64,000 bases of DNA, taken from NCBI RefSeq assembly GCF_022965805.1, contig NC_133117.1, forward strand, positions 9,944,183 to 10,008,182, written 5' to 3'. The DNA is from Primulina eburnea (lineage: Eukaryota > Streptophyta > Magnoliopsida > Lamiales > Gesneriaceae). Under the pieces are notes generated by a model, which had not been told where the DNA came from, ran no database searches, and saw only the letters and a list, made by a program, of their open reading frames with translations. This document shows positions 1 to 11,400 of the stretch, one piece after another (positions within the stretch are counted from its first letter, which is position 1; each line of letters begins with the position of its first letter). Both the position numbers and the translations under genes were made by a program.

Positions 1-414
1 CTTGGTCTGCAGAAGAGCTGGCGGAAAGTAAAGCAGCATGAAAGCAGCTCGGAAATCGGCCCAAAGAACTCGGCCCTGTCGCTGAACTATCGGTGCAGAG
101 GTAGACCTCCACCACTTACGTGCACCGCCCTCCAGCAAGAAATCAAGGGTATCCATCTGCTGCTCCGCCGAGCACTGGAAAGACTTGAAACAGCTCTCCA
201 TCCTCTCAAGCCAGTTCTCCGCAACATCCGGAGTCTCGCCGCCCGAAAGAGGTTTCGGCCCCATCTGCAAGAACCTATGCATACTGAAACTCCGAGGCTC
301 ATCTCGTCGGTGTGGACGACGTTCCCGATGCTCTCGACGACGCTCCCGATCGTCGCGGTCTCCCCAGCGTCCCACGCTGCCATGACTACTAGCATCGTCG
401 TCAAAACCAGACAT
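1..414 (-). CDS. gag: Ty3/gypsy Gag, N-terminal part, runs off the left edge
   Basis: Reading leftwards from an ATG at 412-414, the minus strand is open to base 1 (138 codons). The product starts MSGFDDDASSHGSVG, has an Arg/Asp/Glu-rich stretch at about residues 16-42, and then a retrotransposon Gag core with GGETPDVAENWLERME and a KWW motif (about residues 58-105). This order is usual for Gag of plant Ty3/gypsy elements, which packages element RNA in cytoplasmic particles. It is intact as far as the window shows. A tRNA-Met primer site and full LTR lie just upstream in its own direction, so this is the 5' end of an element that continues to the left. Family assignment is by motif only. Confidence 0.8.
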   Translation of the reverse strand, partial: MSGFDDDASSHGSVGRWGDRDDRERRREHRERRPHRRDEPRSFSMHRFLQMGPKPLSGGETPDVAENWLERMESCFKSFQCSAEQQMDTLDFLLEGGARKWWRSTSAPIVQRQGRVLWADFRAAFMLLYFPPALLQTK

Positions 415-480
415 CTCTACAAAAAGTCACCAGAGATTAAACCCAAAAGAACAGTTCTAAATCCCAAAATCTTAATGCAT

Positions 481-492
481 GCTCTGATACCA
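481..492 (-). promoter_or_regulatory. Primer binding site (initiator tRNA-Met)
   Basis: The minus strand reads TGGTATCAGAGC, the complement of the 3' end of plant initiator tRNA-Met. It lies 4 bases from the LTR end at 497, where reverse transcription would be primed. Confidence 0.85.
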
Positions 493-1503
493 TAAATGTA
501 GTGACCCGTTCCAGAATCACCTACTAATCAGAACTTAAGCATGCAATTAACTTAATAAAACTGAATCAGATAAACAGCGGAAAAACAACATATACAGCCC
601 GATCGAATCAGTAAGTACGAATACTAAAACAACCAAATCAAACTAAATCCCAAGAATAAAATACCAGCAACTACAGGTCAACCCCTGCTAGCTCCCTGTC
701 CTCTCCCTCCTGGACCGTCCAACCTGAGACCTGCCCCATCGAATAGGGTGTCCAAAACAGAGATAAACCGAGGACGTGAGCATAAAACGCTCAGTACCGA
801 AAGCATGAGTATACAAGACTATGACATGCATGTATGCAAAATGTACTGGATACCAGGGTCTGGGTATAACGAAAAACTGCTCAGGCAAATGACGTCAAGG
901 TATGTAGCACTCTGCGCCGTCGCACCAGGAGGTGGCTCCCATACCATAAACCTGTGGATATACCGGTATCCTGACCACCGTCGGCCAACGGGGTCCAACC
1001 ATCCACAACAACCGAGGGCTGAGCACCCTCTGAACAGGCTATCTCAAAAGATAAACAGGCCCAACATGATTATGCAAATGCCGCATAATAAACCATGCAT
1101 CATATGTCAGATAATAATGCAACACATAAACATGCAACACATAGTAAAGCATACTCAACCAGGATATCTCGGATAGTACTTCCGTACCTCAAACCAGTAG
1201 ATCCTAGTAATCAGCCCTAGAATCAAGCCTACAACCCAAGTGATACCATATCACTAAACCACATCTAAAAGCCTTAACTAGACTAATAGATACTCCCAAA
1301 TCTCAAGGGAACCCAGAACCATACCTGCGTCCGTAGTCAGCCCACTGATGCCGCTAGCTCCCAACTAGAGCACAGCTCCGCTACAAAGCCAGTAGCTCCC
1401 TGCTAGTGCCCGAACCTCGGGAAAAGCTAGAAACCCATCAGAAACGACTAAAACGCTCTGGAACTCTCGGAATTGGTAATTGAAAAGTGAAGCCTCGCGC
1501 CTC

Positions 1504-1511
1504 TATTTATA
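1504..1511 (-). promoter_or_regulatory. TATA box of the LTR promoter
   Basis: The minus strand reads TATAAATA within CGTCTATAAATAGAGG. It lies just downstream of an array of GC-rich palindromes in U3, the expected place for the core promoter that transcribes the element leftwards. Confidence 0.65.
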
Positions 1512-1520
1512 GACGACGAT

Positions 1521-1763
1521 CGGACGATCCGATCCACTTCGGAAGATCCGATCCTGTGCACTTCGGACGATCCGATCCACTTCGGACGTTCCGAACTCTG
1601 CATGTCTTCCACGTGTCCAGCCACCTGTCTTCGGACGATCCGAACCTCTTCGGACGATCCGAACCCTGACACGGTCTACTGTTGACAAGACTCGGTCTGA
1701 CACCGAACCGAACGGTCCATCCGAACCCACTTCGGACGATCCGAACCTCTTCGGACGGTCCGA
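1521..1763 (-). repeat. Array of palindromic CGGACGATCCGA motifs in LTR U3
   Basis: Eight copies of CGGACGATCCGA or a one-base variant (CGGAAGATCCGA, CGGACGTTCCGA, CGGACGGTCCGA) lie between 1521 and 1763, most followed by TCC or ACC. All are upstream of the TATA box in the direction of transcription. The position fits a promoter-enhancer array; the function is inferred. Confidence 0.7.
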
Positions 1764-1839
1764 TCCTGGTTCGTTCCTTCCGAACTCGCAGAATATAATT
1801 AATCCAATAATTACTCAATTTAGGCATCGGGATACTACA

Positions 1840-3583
1840 CGTAGGCTACAACTGGACGTAAGTTTTGCTACGTTTTGACATGTTCTGGAATTATGATATT
1901 GTCAGAATTGAATATGATTCATATATGATGTTCTTGTCATGTTAGACATCATAGAATCGAAGTCAGATTAGAAAACGGATTGTTTATGTAATTGTTATGA
2001 TTTTTGGAGTCGATTTGACTGAGAACTCATATCAGATATGTATGTTTATTGAGATTATGACTGGTATTGACATTAATTATGAGTTCTGGTATTATATCTG
2101 TGATGTTTGGACTGACGGGGTCATCGAGACTGTATTGCTATACCGTCGAAACATCAGTTAATTGATATTGATCAGATTCGGTATTGATTTAGATTGGATT
2201 GTGATACCGTATGTCGATTGACATTGATCAGATTATGTGTTTTGATTTGAGTATTGATCAGAACAGGTATTGAATTGAGTTGTATATTGATATTATATCT
2301 GTTCGGTATTGTTATTACCAGATTGGGAATGGACCGAGATAGAGTCGGGACTTCTTCTTCTTCTGAGCGAGAAGATAAAGGTATAAATTAATGTTGAGTT
2401 GGGATTGCACAACTCGAGTAAGGTTTGGCTCGAGTTTCCCTAAATCACATACTTGATTTTATTGCATTGACATTTGCAATGAATTGATTGATATACTTGT
2501 TCTCTTGAAATATAGATAACAGGTGTTAGACGAGTAGTCTTATGACAGAAGTGCCTGATAGTGGTGGGATCACCACGGGCACATTGCACGATGTCATGAG
2601 ATATTGTATTGGCGGAAGTGCCATAGTCTGTCACTGGATAATTGGCTATCGATGTGGATAGGATTATAGCTCGTTCTATTACTGGTGATCAGTACTGTAT
2701 CGATGTGGATAGAATTATAACTTCTTCTATTACTATTGATCGATGTTATATCGATGTGGATAGAAACGGAGTTTCTTCTATTACTGGTAATCGATACTAT
2801 ACTGATGTGGATATAAACATAGCTTCTGCTATTACTAGTGATCGATACTATATCGACGTGGATAGAACTGGAGTCTTTTCTATTACTGTTGGTCGATATG
2901 AAATGCCAATGTCTGGAAACCGGGATCCCTAGGCTAGGATTGAGTCTAGTCTAAAATGTAGATTCACTGGACTGAGTGACAGTTATATCATATTGTATTG
3001 ATTAATACTGATTAATGCTCCTGAATATGGTACATGTCTATTTATGTTCCTGATAGTGGTACATGTTGAGAATAGGATTTATTCTTGATATTGATTTATG
3101 TTCCGGATTAGGGTACATGTCTAGAATATGATTTATTCTTATCATTGATTCATGTCATGACTTTGATATGGGATATGACTTGCTATTATATGCTTTTATA
3201 TTGTTTATATGATAGCATGTATACATGATTTATACTGGGATATTTATATCTCACCGGAGTTATCCGGCTGTTGTCTTGTTTGTATGTGTGCATGGCAACA
3301 GGTGGGATAGAAGCGGGGTCAGGACGAGAACGAGGCTGGACTAGATAACGTGGAGATCCGGGCTTTGAAGCAACGTAGGATTCAGCACGGACTTGTAGTT
3401 GAACCTAGTCGGATTATTGTAGATCATACAATAGTTGTATGTGATATTTAATATGTAATTTGAATTTAATTACATTATGTCTCCGCTGTGTAATTTAGAA
3501 AAAAATTTTAGACCCTGTTTATTATACTTGATTAGTTATTCCTAAAGACGATTAAGGAATGAATTAGCGTCCGGGTCCCCACA
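1840..3583 (+). repeat. 3' part of a plus-strand gypsy LTR, split by the nested element
   Basis: This stretch matches, in reverse complement, the inner part of the LTRs at 41,444-43,626 and 47,590-49,372. Shared blocks include CTGGACGTAAGTTTTG at the left, CACCGGAGTTATCCGGCTG near 3260, and the terminus GCGTCCGGGTCCCCACA ending at 3583. No primer site follows, and the flank is mid-gag of another element, so this looks like a 3' or solo LTR inserted into an older gypsy element. Its 5' part should lie beyond the nested element, left of the window. Confidence 0.75.
2648..2905 (+). repeat. Tandem repeat, 51-bp unit, about five copies
   Basis: ATCGATGTGG or a close variant recurs at 2648, 2699, 2750, 2801 and 2852, exactly 51 bp apart, each followed by GATAG or GATAT and a TTCTATTACT block. 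As 51 is a multiple of three the array is an open frame, but it lies inside an LTR and is not a gene. The related LTRs at 41-49 kb lack it, so the expansion is specific to this copy or subfamily. Confidence 0.8.
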
Positions 3584-4385
3584 GGTATGACCTGTGATAT
3601 CATTGACGTGGGATACATTTAAATACATGTTTTACCACAAATATTTTAGCAAAGATGTACGAGACGAGAAAGCTAGTGATTTCCTTAATCTAAAACAAGG
3701 AACCATGTCAATGACTGAATACATACAACAATTCGAGGCTGGAGTCCAATATGTACCATATATTGCACATGATGACACAAGTAAGGACTAACACTTCATG
3801 CGGAGACTTCGCTCGGAAATTAAAACAGATGTACGGATGTCGAAGGTTGTTACATATGGAGAGATAGTGGAAAGAACACTTATGGCAGAACAAGATGAGC
3901 AAGACATTGACAGAGATAGACAACAACGAAGGCAGCAGTACTAACAAAGGAGCCAAGGAGCAGGACAAGGCAAAAAGACTGATAGTAGGGGTACTCGACA
4001 AGAGGAACCTTGTGGCAAGGGTCCCCCTCCATGTAAAGAACAAGAAAGACCACCTTGTCCTAAATGTGACAAACTTCATGGCGGGGAATGTATGCAAGAT
4101 TCCAATGTTTGATATCGTTGCAAAAAGTCAGGGCATCTCGTCAGGAATTGTCTAGGGAGTTCTGAGAAAGTACAGGGACGCCTTTTATCCATGACCAAAG
4201 AGGAAGTGGATGCGGATATATCGATGATCACTGGTATGTTCTTGATTTCTGGTATTACTGCTTTTATTTTACAAAACTCAGGAGCCACGCATTTCTTTAT
4301 TTCGGGGTCGTTTGTAAAGAGACTGGGCATTGCAGCAAGTACAACAGAGACACAACTCTCCATAGCCTTACCTTCCGGGCAATAA
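3584..4385 (+). pseudogene. Decayed Ty3/gypsy Gag and protease
   Basis: Gag is recognisable from WDTFKYMFYHKYFS and DFLNLKQGTMSMTEY (about 3603-3725), but stops at 3789 and in the zinc-knuckle region break it. The knuckle near 4112-4155 keeps YRCKKSGHLVRNC while its first Cys codon is a stop. The protease begins near 4270 with QNSGATHFFIS; the catalytic Asp of the family DSG motif reads Asn. Two adjacent stops follow at 4383. The N-terminus of Gag is missing because the LTR ending at 3583 is inserted there. In a live element these would be the particle protein and its maturation protease. Confidence 0.8.
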
Positions 4386-4400
4386 TTACAGACATATCAT

Positions 4401-5790
4401 ATGGTGCGAGGGTGTCCAATATATGTCCAAGGCCATCAGATGTATGCTGACTTGATAGTTCTGAGGATGACTGATTTTGATTTGATATTGGGAATGGATT
4501 GGCTCTCGAAGTACAGAGTTACTATTGACTGTGGCATAAAGATGATCAAATTTGCACGAGTAGGAGCTGAACCATTCACAGTAGCAAGTGTAGGTATATC
4601 CTTACCTCTTCGGATAATCTCTTGTATGAATGCTTTTAAATTACTACAGAAGGGGTGTCAAGGATACTTAATATATGTTTTAACTATTGACCCTCATGTT
4701 CGTGAATTAAAAGATACAGATGTTGTTTGTGAATTCCCAGAAGTATTTCCTGATGATGTAACAGGCTTACCCCCAGATAGAGAGATCGAATTTGGGATTG
4801 ATATTGTGACAGGAGCTCATCCGATCTCAAAAGGTCCTTATTGATAAGCTCCTATAGAAATGAAAGAGTTGAAAGAACAGTTACAGGAGTTACTTGATAA
4901 AGGGTTTATTAGACCGAGTTTTCATTGTGGGGTGCACCTGTTTTATTTTTGAAATAGAAAGACGGTACCCTTCATCTATGTATTGATTATAGGGAGATGA
5001 ACAAAGTGACAATTAAAAACAAATATCCACTCCCCAAAATTGATGATTTGTTTGATCAATTACAAGGAGCTGCTATCTCTTCGAAGATTGATATACGATC
5101 AGGCTATCATCAACTAAAAATGAAATAAGATGATATCTCAAAGACTGCCTTCCGAACGAGGTTTGAGAATTTTGAATTTCTTGTAATGCCATTTGGACTA
5201 ACGAATGTACCAGCTGCTTTTATGGATTTAATGAACAGAATTTTCAAGCCATTTCTAGACAAATTCGTGATTGTGTTTATAGATGATCACGAACTATAGA
5301 TGAGCATCGAGAACATCTGAAATTAATTTTGCAAACTTTGATATGTCAAATGGAAGAAATGCGAATTTTGGCTTGAACAAGTAGCATTCTTGGGTCATAT
5401 CATTTCAAAATAAGGCATATCTGTGGATCCAAGCAAGATTGAAACTTTTAATAACTGGCTACGACCAACTACTATTACTCAGGTACGTAGTTTTCTTGCG
5501 TTAGCTGGTTATTACCGTCGGTTTATAACGGGATTTTTCGAGATAGCATTGCCTTTTATTGCTTTAACTCGAAAGAATGTGAAATTTGTATGGAACGAAG
5601 CATGTGATCACAGTTTCCAAGAATTGAAAACAAAATTGACATCAGCACCGGTCCTTGCGAAACCAGAAGGACCAGAAGATTTTGTGGTATACAGTGATGC
5701 TTCGAAACAAGTTTTAGGAGCAATCTTAATGTAGCACGGGAAGGTGATTGCTTATGCCTCAAGACAATTGAAAGGATATGATGGCACAAG
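4401..5790 (+). pseudogene. Decayed Ty3/gypsy reverse transcriptase and start of RNase H
   Basis: The frame continues the same element. DFDLILGMDWLSKY (about 4470-4512) ends the protease, and EFPEVFPDDVTGLPP and LLDKGFIRPS open the [26 protein letters not shown] and [12 protein letters not shown] follow, then VFIDD at 5274-5288 in the catalytic position. A short deletion after FIDD and several stops destroy the frame. [20 protein letters not shown] thumb sequence and [13 protein letters not shown] of RNase H run to about 5730. The match ends near 5790, where a minus-strand Gag begins. Integrase is absent. Confidence 0.85.
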
Positions 5791-5799
5791 TTACTTTGT

Positions 5800-6154
5800 C
5801 AGTATCTTCCATATGAAGGTAGGAGAATATGGACTCCAATGACTTAATCCATTCTTCTGCTACAGTCGGATCGGTGCTTCCCATGAATTCAGGGGGATTC
5901 AGAGGTCGAAAGCGATCATATACATCTGTTTGAACAGACCTTTTTCTGGGTATCATGGCTTGTGTGTGTGCCTGCTCATGAGTAGTCCGTTGCATCTCAA
6001 GTAATTGATGAATCTGCTCCCCATGGACTTTTGCTTGTTGTTGTAGCAGTTGAGAAAAATCATCTACAGGTCGTGGCACACTGCCCTCACCTTCGACTAC
6101 TGGGGCATTGCCCTTAGATGACTCTCCTTCATGTACCTTGCGTTTAGGAGGCAT
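5800..6154 (-). pseudogene. Ty3/gypsy Gag N-terminus, minus strand, truncated
   Basis: From the ATG at 6152-6154 the minus strand encodes MPPKRKVHEGESSKG, a Gln-rich stretch (LLQQQAKVHGEQIHQLLEMQ), then RFRPLNPPEFMGSTDPTVAEEWIKSLESIF, a standard start of gypsy Gag. Homology fades near HMEDTDKVTCAI at about 5800, where it meets the plus-strand RNase H fragment. A PBS and LTR end follow at 6292 and 6312. Only about 115 codons remain, so it cannot make a full particle protein. Confidence 0.75.
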
Positions 6155-6291
6155 CGTCTTTTATCTTAACCTACATGTAGGTCACGTAGGAGCACATAAC
6201 TTAGCATAAACTATGGCATATAAAGATACTTACTTGCCGAGTTCCCTAGGTATGGATGAAGTGCAGTTCCTTCCCTGTCGAAGAACTGTGG

Positions 6292-6303
6292 GCTCTGATA
6301 CCA
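6292..6303 (-). promoter_or_regulatory. Primer binding site (initiator tRNA-Met)
   Basis: The minus strand reads TGGTATCAGAGC, 8 bases inside the LTR end at 6312 and 138 bases upstream of the Gag start at 6154. Confidence 0.8.
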
Positions 6304-6311
6304 TTCTAAAA

Positions 6312-6465
6312 TGTTACACCCTTACTCTATACTTGACATGATTACCATAATCAAAATAGGATTTGAATGATATATCTATATTATGAAGCAATTTAAACAA
6401 GGGGTATCAATATGACGGCTTATAAAAATTATAACCGCAAATTTTTTTTTTATTTTACGAAAAAC
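6312..6465 (-). repeat. LTR end of the minus-strand gypsy element, truncated
   Basis: The plus strand begins TGTTACACCC next to the PBS, so on the minus strand the LTR ends GGGTGTAACA. Only about 150 bp is visible before a different repeat rich in AGCGAC motifs starts at about 6466. No matching outer terminus is visible, so the LTR is truncated. Confidence 0.5.
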
Positions 6466-6598
6466 AATAGCGACAGAAACCATGAGACAAACCATCGCTA
6501 ATTAGCGACGGACAGCTTAATAAAAATCGTCGCTAACTTGCGACAGAAACAATAAAAACCGTCGCTATTAGCGACGGAGTTGTTTAGAAGAACCGTCG
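6466..6598. repeat. Fragment of subterminal AGCGACGG repeats
   Basis: TAGCGACGG and its complement CCGTCGCTA alternate here, for instance at 6500-6510 and 6570-6585. The same motif fills the inner terminal regions of the Mutator-like element at 8,016-13,685, so this is probably the remains of a related element. Its right edge at about 6599 is where the triplicated segment begins in copy 1. Confidence 0.55.
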
Positions 6599-6650
6599 CA
6601 TTAAAATGATTAATATGAAATCGCAGCGAATCCAAGGAGGGATTTCCATG

Positions 6651-6824
6651 TCAATCCCTTTTCAAGAAGCAAACACAGCACTCGAGAGCATGTTTTAGCG
6701 AGCAAAAGACGTGTGCAAAGATCCGTCGCTTCACTGCACCACGGACTGGGACTGGAGTAACAGATGCCCGCCGTGATTGGAAAATATCGGGCTTGGAATC
6801 GAAAGCCGCGTTGAACTTGGCCAT
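6651..6824 (-). CDS. Short conserved ORF of the triplicated segment, copy 1 (unknown function)
   Basis: The minus strand encodes 57 residues beginning MAKFNAAFDSKPDIFQSRRA and including PVPVRGAVKRRIFAHVF, with five Cys in all. Copies at 21,908-22,081 and 28,724-28,897 keep the frame with only a few substitutions. An alternative ATG six codons upstream is in frame. Upstream on the minus strand the TATA-like box present in copies 2 and 3 reads TGTAAAA here (6868-6874), so this copy may be weakly expressed. The family is not recognised. Conservation across copies could also reflect youth rather than selection. No signal peptide or membrane segment is evident. Confidence 0.4.
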   Translation of the reverse strand: MAKFNAAFDSKPDIFQSRRASVTPVPVRGAVKRRIFAHVFCSLKHALECCVCFLKRD

Positions 6825-7099
6825 TGTATAGGGGAATTGCACGGTTTTGAGTTTGATCTGGGCTCTCTTTTACAGGGGTCGGCTTGGCTCAAACGTGGGT
6901 CCCGCTGGGATCGGGAACGGGACGGTATTATCATGGAACACGCTAAAAAGTTTTGGATTGATGGATTGTTCTTATTATATCTTCGATCATTACGTGGGCC
7001 CCATGTTTTGTAGTAACGAATTGTTGGGATCTGGGAAAGGGGACTATGGTTCAGTCTTTATAAGCAAATTGTTTGATTTTGTTTAGTTTGATTTCCAGC

Positions 7100-8006
7100 T
7101 TCCGAAAAATCGATGAGAATGTAACAAAAGAATGGAATCAACCATTCTTCGATATTTATGCTTTAAATATTAGGCCATTTAAAAAATATAATATAACGGA
7201 TGGTTTTATTTTGGAAAACATTATTTTTATAATAAATTATTAGTGTCACGTCAACCACATGTTAGAAGTTCAAGTTAAAAAGAGACTAAAACCGCAAGCT
7301 ATTTTAATGGTCAAAATGGCAATGAGTGCAACTTGCCGCATCAAAGTCCAAATTTTCCTATCCTTTTTCGTGCCCCGTCGTGTAGTTTAAAGTAGGTTTA
7401 AAATTTTATTGTATGAAACCAAATAACAAGACTTTCCTGGAAACAAGTCCATTCTTGCAAAAAACTCCACGTAATCAAAGTTCCAAAGTGGTACAAAATC
7501 CCCGGTCACAAATTCAAAAGTGTTGTCCCAGAAATAAATGTTCTGCTTCTCAAGTGGGGCAAACAAACTACTACGACTATCATGGTTCACTTTTTTAATT
7601 ACAGGATTCCAAAAATTGCCAATAGTTGTCGTCTCAATTCAATCGAAAATTACGAACCATCATGAAAATTGTAATAGTCTCATGCCATAATCACGATTTC
7701 ATATATTATTAAATTAATAATTTATAAATATATATATATATACTATATTATTAAGTTATATCATGGTTTATTTTTTAAAAAACAAAAAATATCTTTTTCC
7801 AAAACTACAAAATATATAGATTTTGAACTTTTAAATAAATAATTATATTTTTCATAACATAAAAAAATACAACATTCCTTTCGGGAAAAAAGCCTATGTC
7901 TTGGTAGCGGATTATTACATATATGTACACATCGGTGATGAACAAGGTAAATTTGGTGTAAATAAATTTATTTTGTGAATTCGAAATATTATATTAAAAT
8001 TTTAAA
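7100..8006. other. Non-coding part of triplicated copy 1
   Basis: AT-rich DNA shared with copies 2 and 3. Apart from the conserved ORF fragment at 7387-7590, no gene is seen. Relative to copy 2 it lacks about 0.8 kb after 7590 and the foldback found at 24,141-24,336; only AAACTACAAAATATATAG remains at the latter point, as if the hairpin had been deleted or never formed here. Confidence 0.5.
7387..7590 (-). pseudogene. Conserved ORF fragment, copy 1 (unknown)
   Basis: The minus strand carries LEKQNIYFWDNTFEFVTGD followed by LWNFDYVEFFARMDLFPGKS. It is nearly identical in copy 2 (22,911-23,096) and frameshifted by a poly-A run in copy 3 (37,769-37,954). Copy 1 and 2 differ by few residues (F/Y, P/S). 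It could be the last exon of an old gene or a chance frame kept by recent duplication. No family is recognised and no splice structure can be established. Confidence 0.25.
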
Positions 8007-8428
8007 AAAAATATTGGGAGAATTGGAGAAAAATCCCCATCCAGAAACTGAAATTTGTATTCAGTACCTATGTCAGAATTTTTTTAACTGCACTCCCTCA
8101 CAAACAAAAAACTTTATTTTACGGTACCTGTGTAAAAAAAATTCGTATTTAGCGACGGTTTTAAAAACACCGTCGCTATTTACATATAGCGACGGATATA
8201 CAACCGTCGCAGAAGTTTTTGAGCTGCACTTCCTGACACATCAAAATAAAAAAAAATATTCGTATTTAGCGACGGTTTAAAAAACCGTCGCTAACGAAAT
8301 ATAGCGACGGATATCAAAAACCGTCGCTAAGTTTAAAAATGCGACGGTTTTTATTTACGTCGGTCATAGCAACGGTTTAAACAAAAACCGTCGCTATTTT
8401 ATCCATTTTTTAAAATTTTTCTCTTACA

Positions 8429-11400
8429 CGATTGTGTACATAAATTGATAATTTGAGCATATATTCTGAGATGAGCTACTAACAAAAAATGCAAACTCAT
8501 GTCTCGATTTAATGAAGTAAGAGTTGAGAAATCAACTTTTTACCATGGCTTTAATCCACCTAACACAAGTCATTAGCATAATAATTTCCAGCACAAAATA
8601 GGTTAATTCAATGAGAATTTGAGCACTATTGAGCACATAAATTGGGAATTTGAGCATATATTCCAAGGAGAACTACTAGCATAAAAAATCAAACTCATAT
8701 ATCAATTTATTGAGTAAGAGTTAGGAAATCAACTACTTACCATGATTTTAATATACCTAACCAGAGTTGATAACATAATAATACTCAGCACAAAATAGGT
8801 TAATTTCATCACACAAACACAACAATTTTAGTATATATCGTACTCTATTACATACATAAATTGAGAATTTGATTGCGAGGGACCACTAGCATAAAAAAGT
8901 AAACTCATATATCAATTTATTGAGTAAGAGTTGGGAAACTAACTCCTTACCATGATTTTAATCTACATAACAAAAGTCAATATCATAATAATATTCAGCA
9001 CAAAATAGAGTAATTTCACCATACAACCAAAACAATTTCAGTATATTTCATATTATATTAGGTACACAAATTGGGAATTTTTGAGCATAAATTTTGAGGA
9101 AAACCACTAACATAAAAATGCAAACTCATGTCTCAATTTAATGAGTAAGAGTTGAAAAACAACTCATTACCTTGAATTTAAGTTATTTAACAAAAATAAA
9201 TATCATAATAATATTCAGAACAAAATAAGTTGATTCAAGTATACAACCACAACAATTTCAGTACATTTCGTACTCTATTGGGTACATAAATTGAAAATTT
9301 GAGCATATATTACAAGGGGAACCAGTAGCATAAAAAAGCAAACTCGTATCTCGGTCTATTGATTAAGATTTGGGAAGTCAACTCATTACCATGATTTTAA
9401 TCAACGAACAAAAGTCAATATCATAATAATATTTAGCACAAAATAGGGTAATTCCACCATACAACCACAACAATTTCAATATTTTTTTATGTATTATATT
9501 GGGTATATGAATTGAGAATTTGAGCATAAATTTTTAGAGAAACCATTGGCATAAAAATGCAAATTCATGCCTCAATCTTAATGGGTAAGAGTTGAGAAAC
9601 CAACCTTTTACCATGATGTTAGTCCACCTAACACAACAATTTCAGTATACAACCACAACAATTTAAGCATATTTCGTACTCTATTGTGTACATAAATTGA
9701 GAATTTGAGCATATATTCTGAGAGAAACTACTAACAAAAAAATGCAAACTCATGTCTCGATTTAATGAAGTAAGAGTTCGGAAATAAACTCTTTACCATG
9801 GTTTTAATCCACCTAACACAAGTCAGTAGCATAATAATTTCCAGCACAAAATAGGTTAATTCAAGCATACAGTCACAATAATTTCAGTATATTTCATACA
9901 CTATTAAGCACATAAATTGGGAATTTGAGCATATATTCAAAGGAGAACTACTAGCATAAAAAATCAAATCATATCTCAATTTATTGAGTAAGAGTTAGGA
10001 AACCAACTACTTACCATGATTTAATATACCTAACAAAAGTTGATATCATAATAATACTCATCACAAAATAGGTTAATTTCATCACACAAACACAACAATT
10101 TTAGTATCTATCGTATTCTATTACATACATAAATTGAGAATTTGATTCCGAGGGGGACCACTAGCATAAAAAGTAAACTCATATATCAATTTATTGAGTA
10201 AGAGTTGGGAAACCAACTCCTTACCATGATTTTAATCTACATAACAAAAGTCGATATCATAATAATATTTAGCACAAATTAGGGTTAAACCACCACACAA
10301 CCACAACAATTTCAATATTTTTTTATGTATTATATTGGGTACATGAATGAAGAATTTGAGCATAAATTTTTAGAGAAACCACTAGCATAAAAATGCAAAT
10401 TCATGCCTCAATTTTAATGAGTAAGAGTTGAGAAACCAACTTTTTACCATGATTTTAGTCCACCTAACACAACATTTTCAGTATACAACCACAACAATTT
10501 AAGTATATTCCATACTCTATTGTGTACATAAATTGAGAATCTGAGCATATATTCTGAGAAGAACTACTAACAAAAAAATAATAAGAGTTGGGAAATCAAC
10601 TCTTTACCATGGTTTTAATCCACCTAACACAAGTCAGTAGCATAATAATTTCCAGCACAAAATAGGTTAATTCAAGCATACAATCACAATAATTTCAGTA
10701 TATTTCATACACTATTGAGCACATAAATTGGGAATTTGAGCATATATTCCAAAAAGAACTACTAGCATAAAAAATCAAACTCATATCTCAATTTATTGAG
10801 TAAGAGTTAGGAAACCAACTACTTACCATGATTTAATATACCTAACAAAAGTTGATATCATAATAATACTCATCACAAAATAGGTTAATTTCATCACACA
10901 AACACAACAATTTTAGTATCTATCGTATTCTATTACATACATAAATTGAGAATTTGATTCCGAAGGGGACCACTAGCATAAAAAGTAAACTCATATATCA
11001 ATTTATTGAGTAAGAGTTGGGAAACCAACTCCTTACCATGATTTTAATCTACATAACAAAAGTCAATATCATAATAATATTCAGTACAAAATAGGGTAAA
11101 ACCACCACACAACCACAACAATTTCAATATTTTTTTATGTATTATATTGGGTACATGAATGAAGAATTTGAGCATAAATTTTTAGAGAAACCACTAGCAT
11201 AAAAATGCAAATTCATGCCTCAATTTTAATGAGTAAGAGTTGAGAAACCAACTTTTTACCATGATTTTAGTCCACCTAACACAACATTTTCAGTATACAA
11301 CCACAACAATTTAAGTATATTCCATACTCTATTGTGTACATAAATTGAGAATCTGAGCATATATTCTGAGAAGAACTACTAACAAAAAAATAATAAGAGT

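Larger units (their letters stand above)
497..1839 (-). repeat. 5' LTR of the nested minus-strand gypsy element
   Basis: The 1,343-bp segment is bounded by TGTAGT and ACTACA, a perfect 6-bp inverted terminus. A PBS follows its inner end and Gag begins 83 bp beyond. In minus orientation U3 starts at 1839. The right flank CGTAG (1840-1844) would be one target duplication; the other lies off the window. The LTR is inserted inside an older plus-strand LTR whose homology resumes at 1840. Confidence 0.85.

Noticed and set aside
1448..1827. Overlapping minus-strand frames of 74-106 codons
   Set aside because: They read through the palindromic U3 array of an LTR in several frames; the periodic sequence keeps them open.
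2642..2932. Plus-strand 96-codon frame with repeated DVDRI segments
   Set aside because: Product of the 51-bp tandem repeat within an LTR; no start context or homolog.
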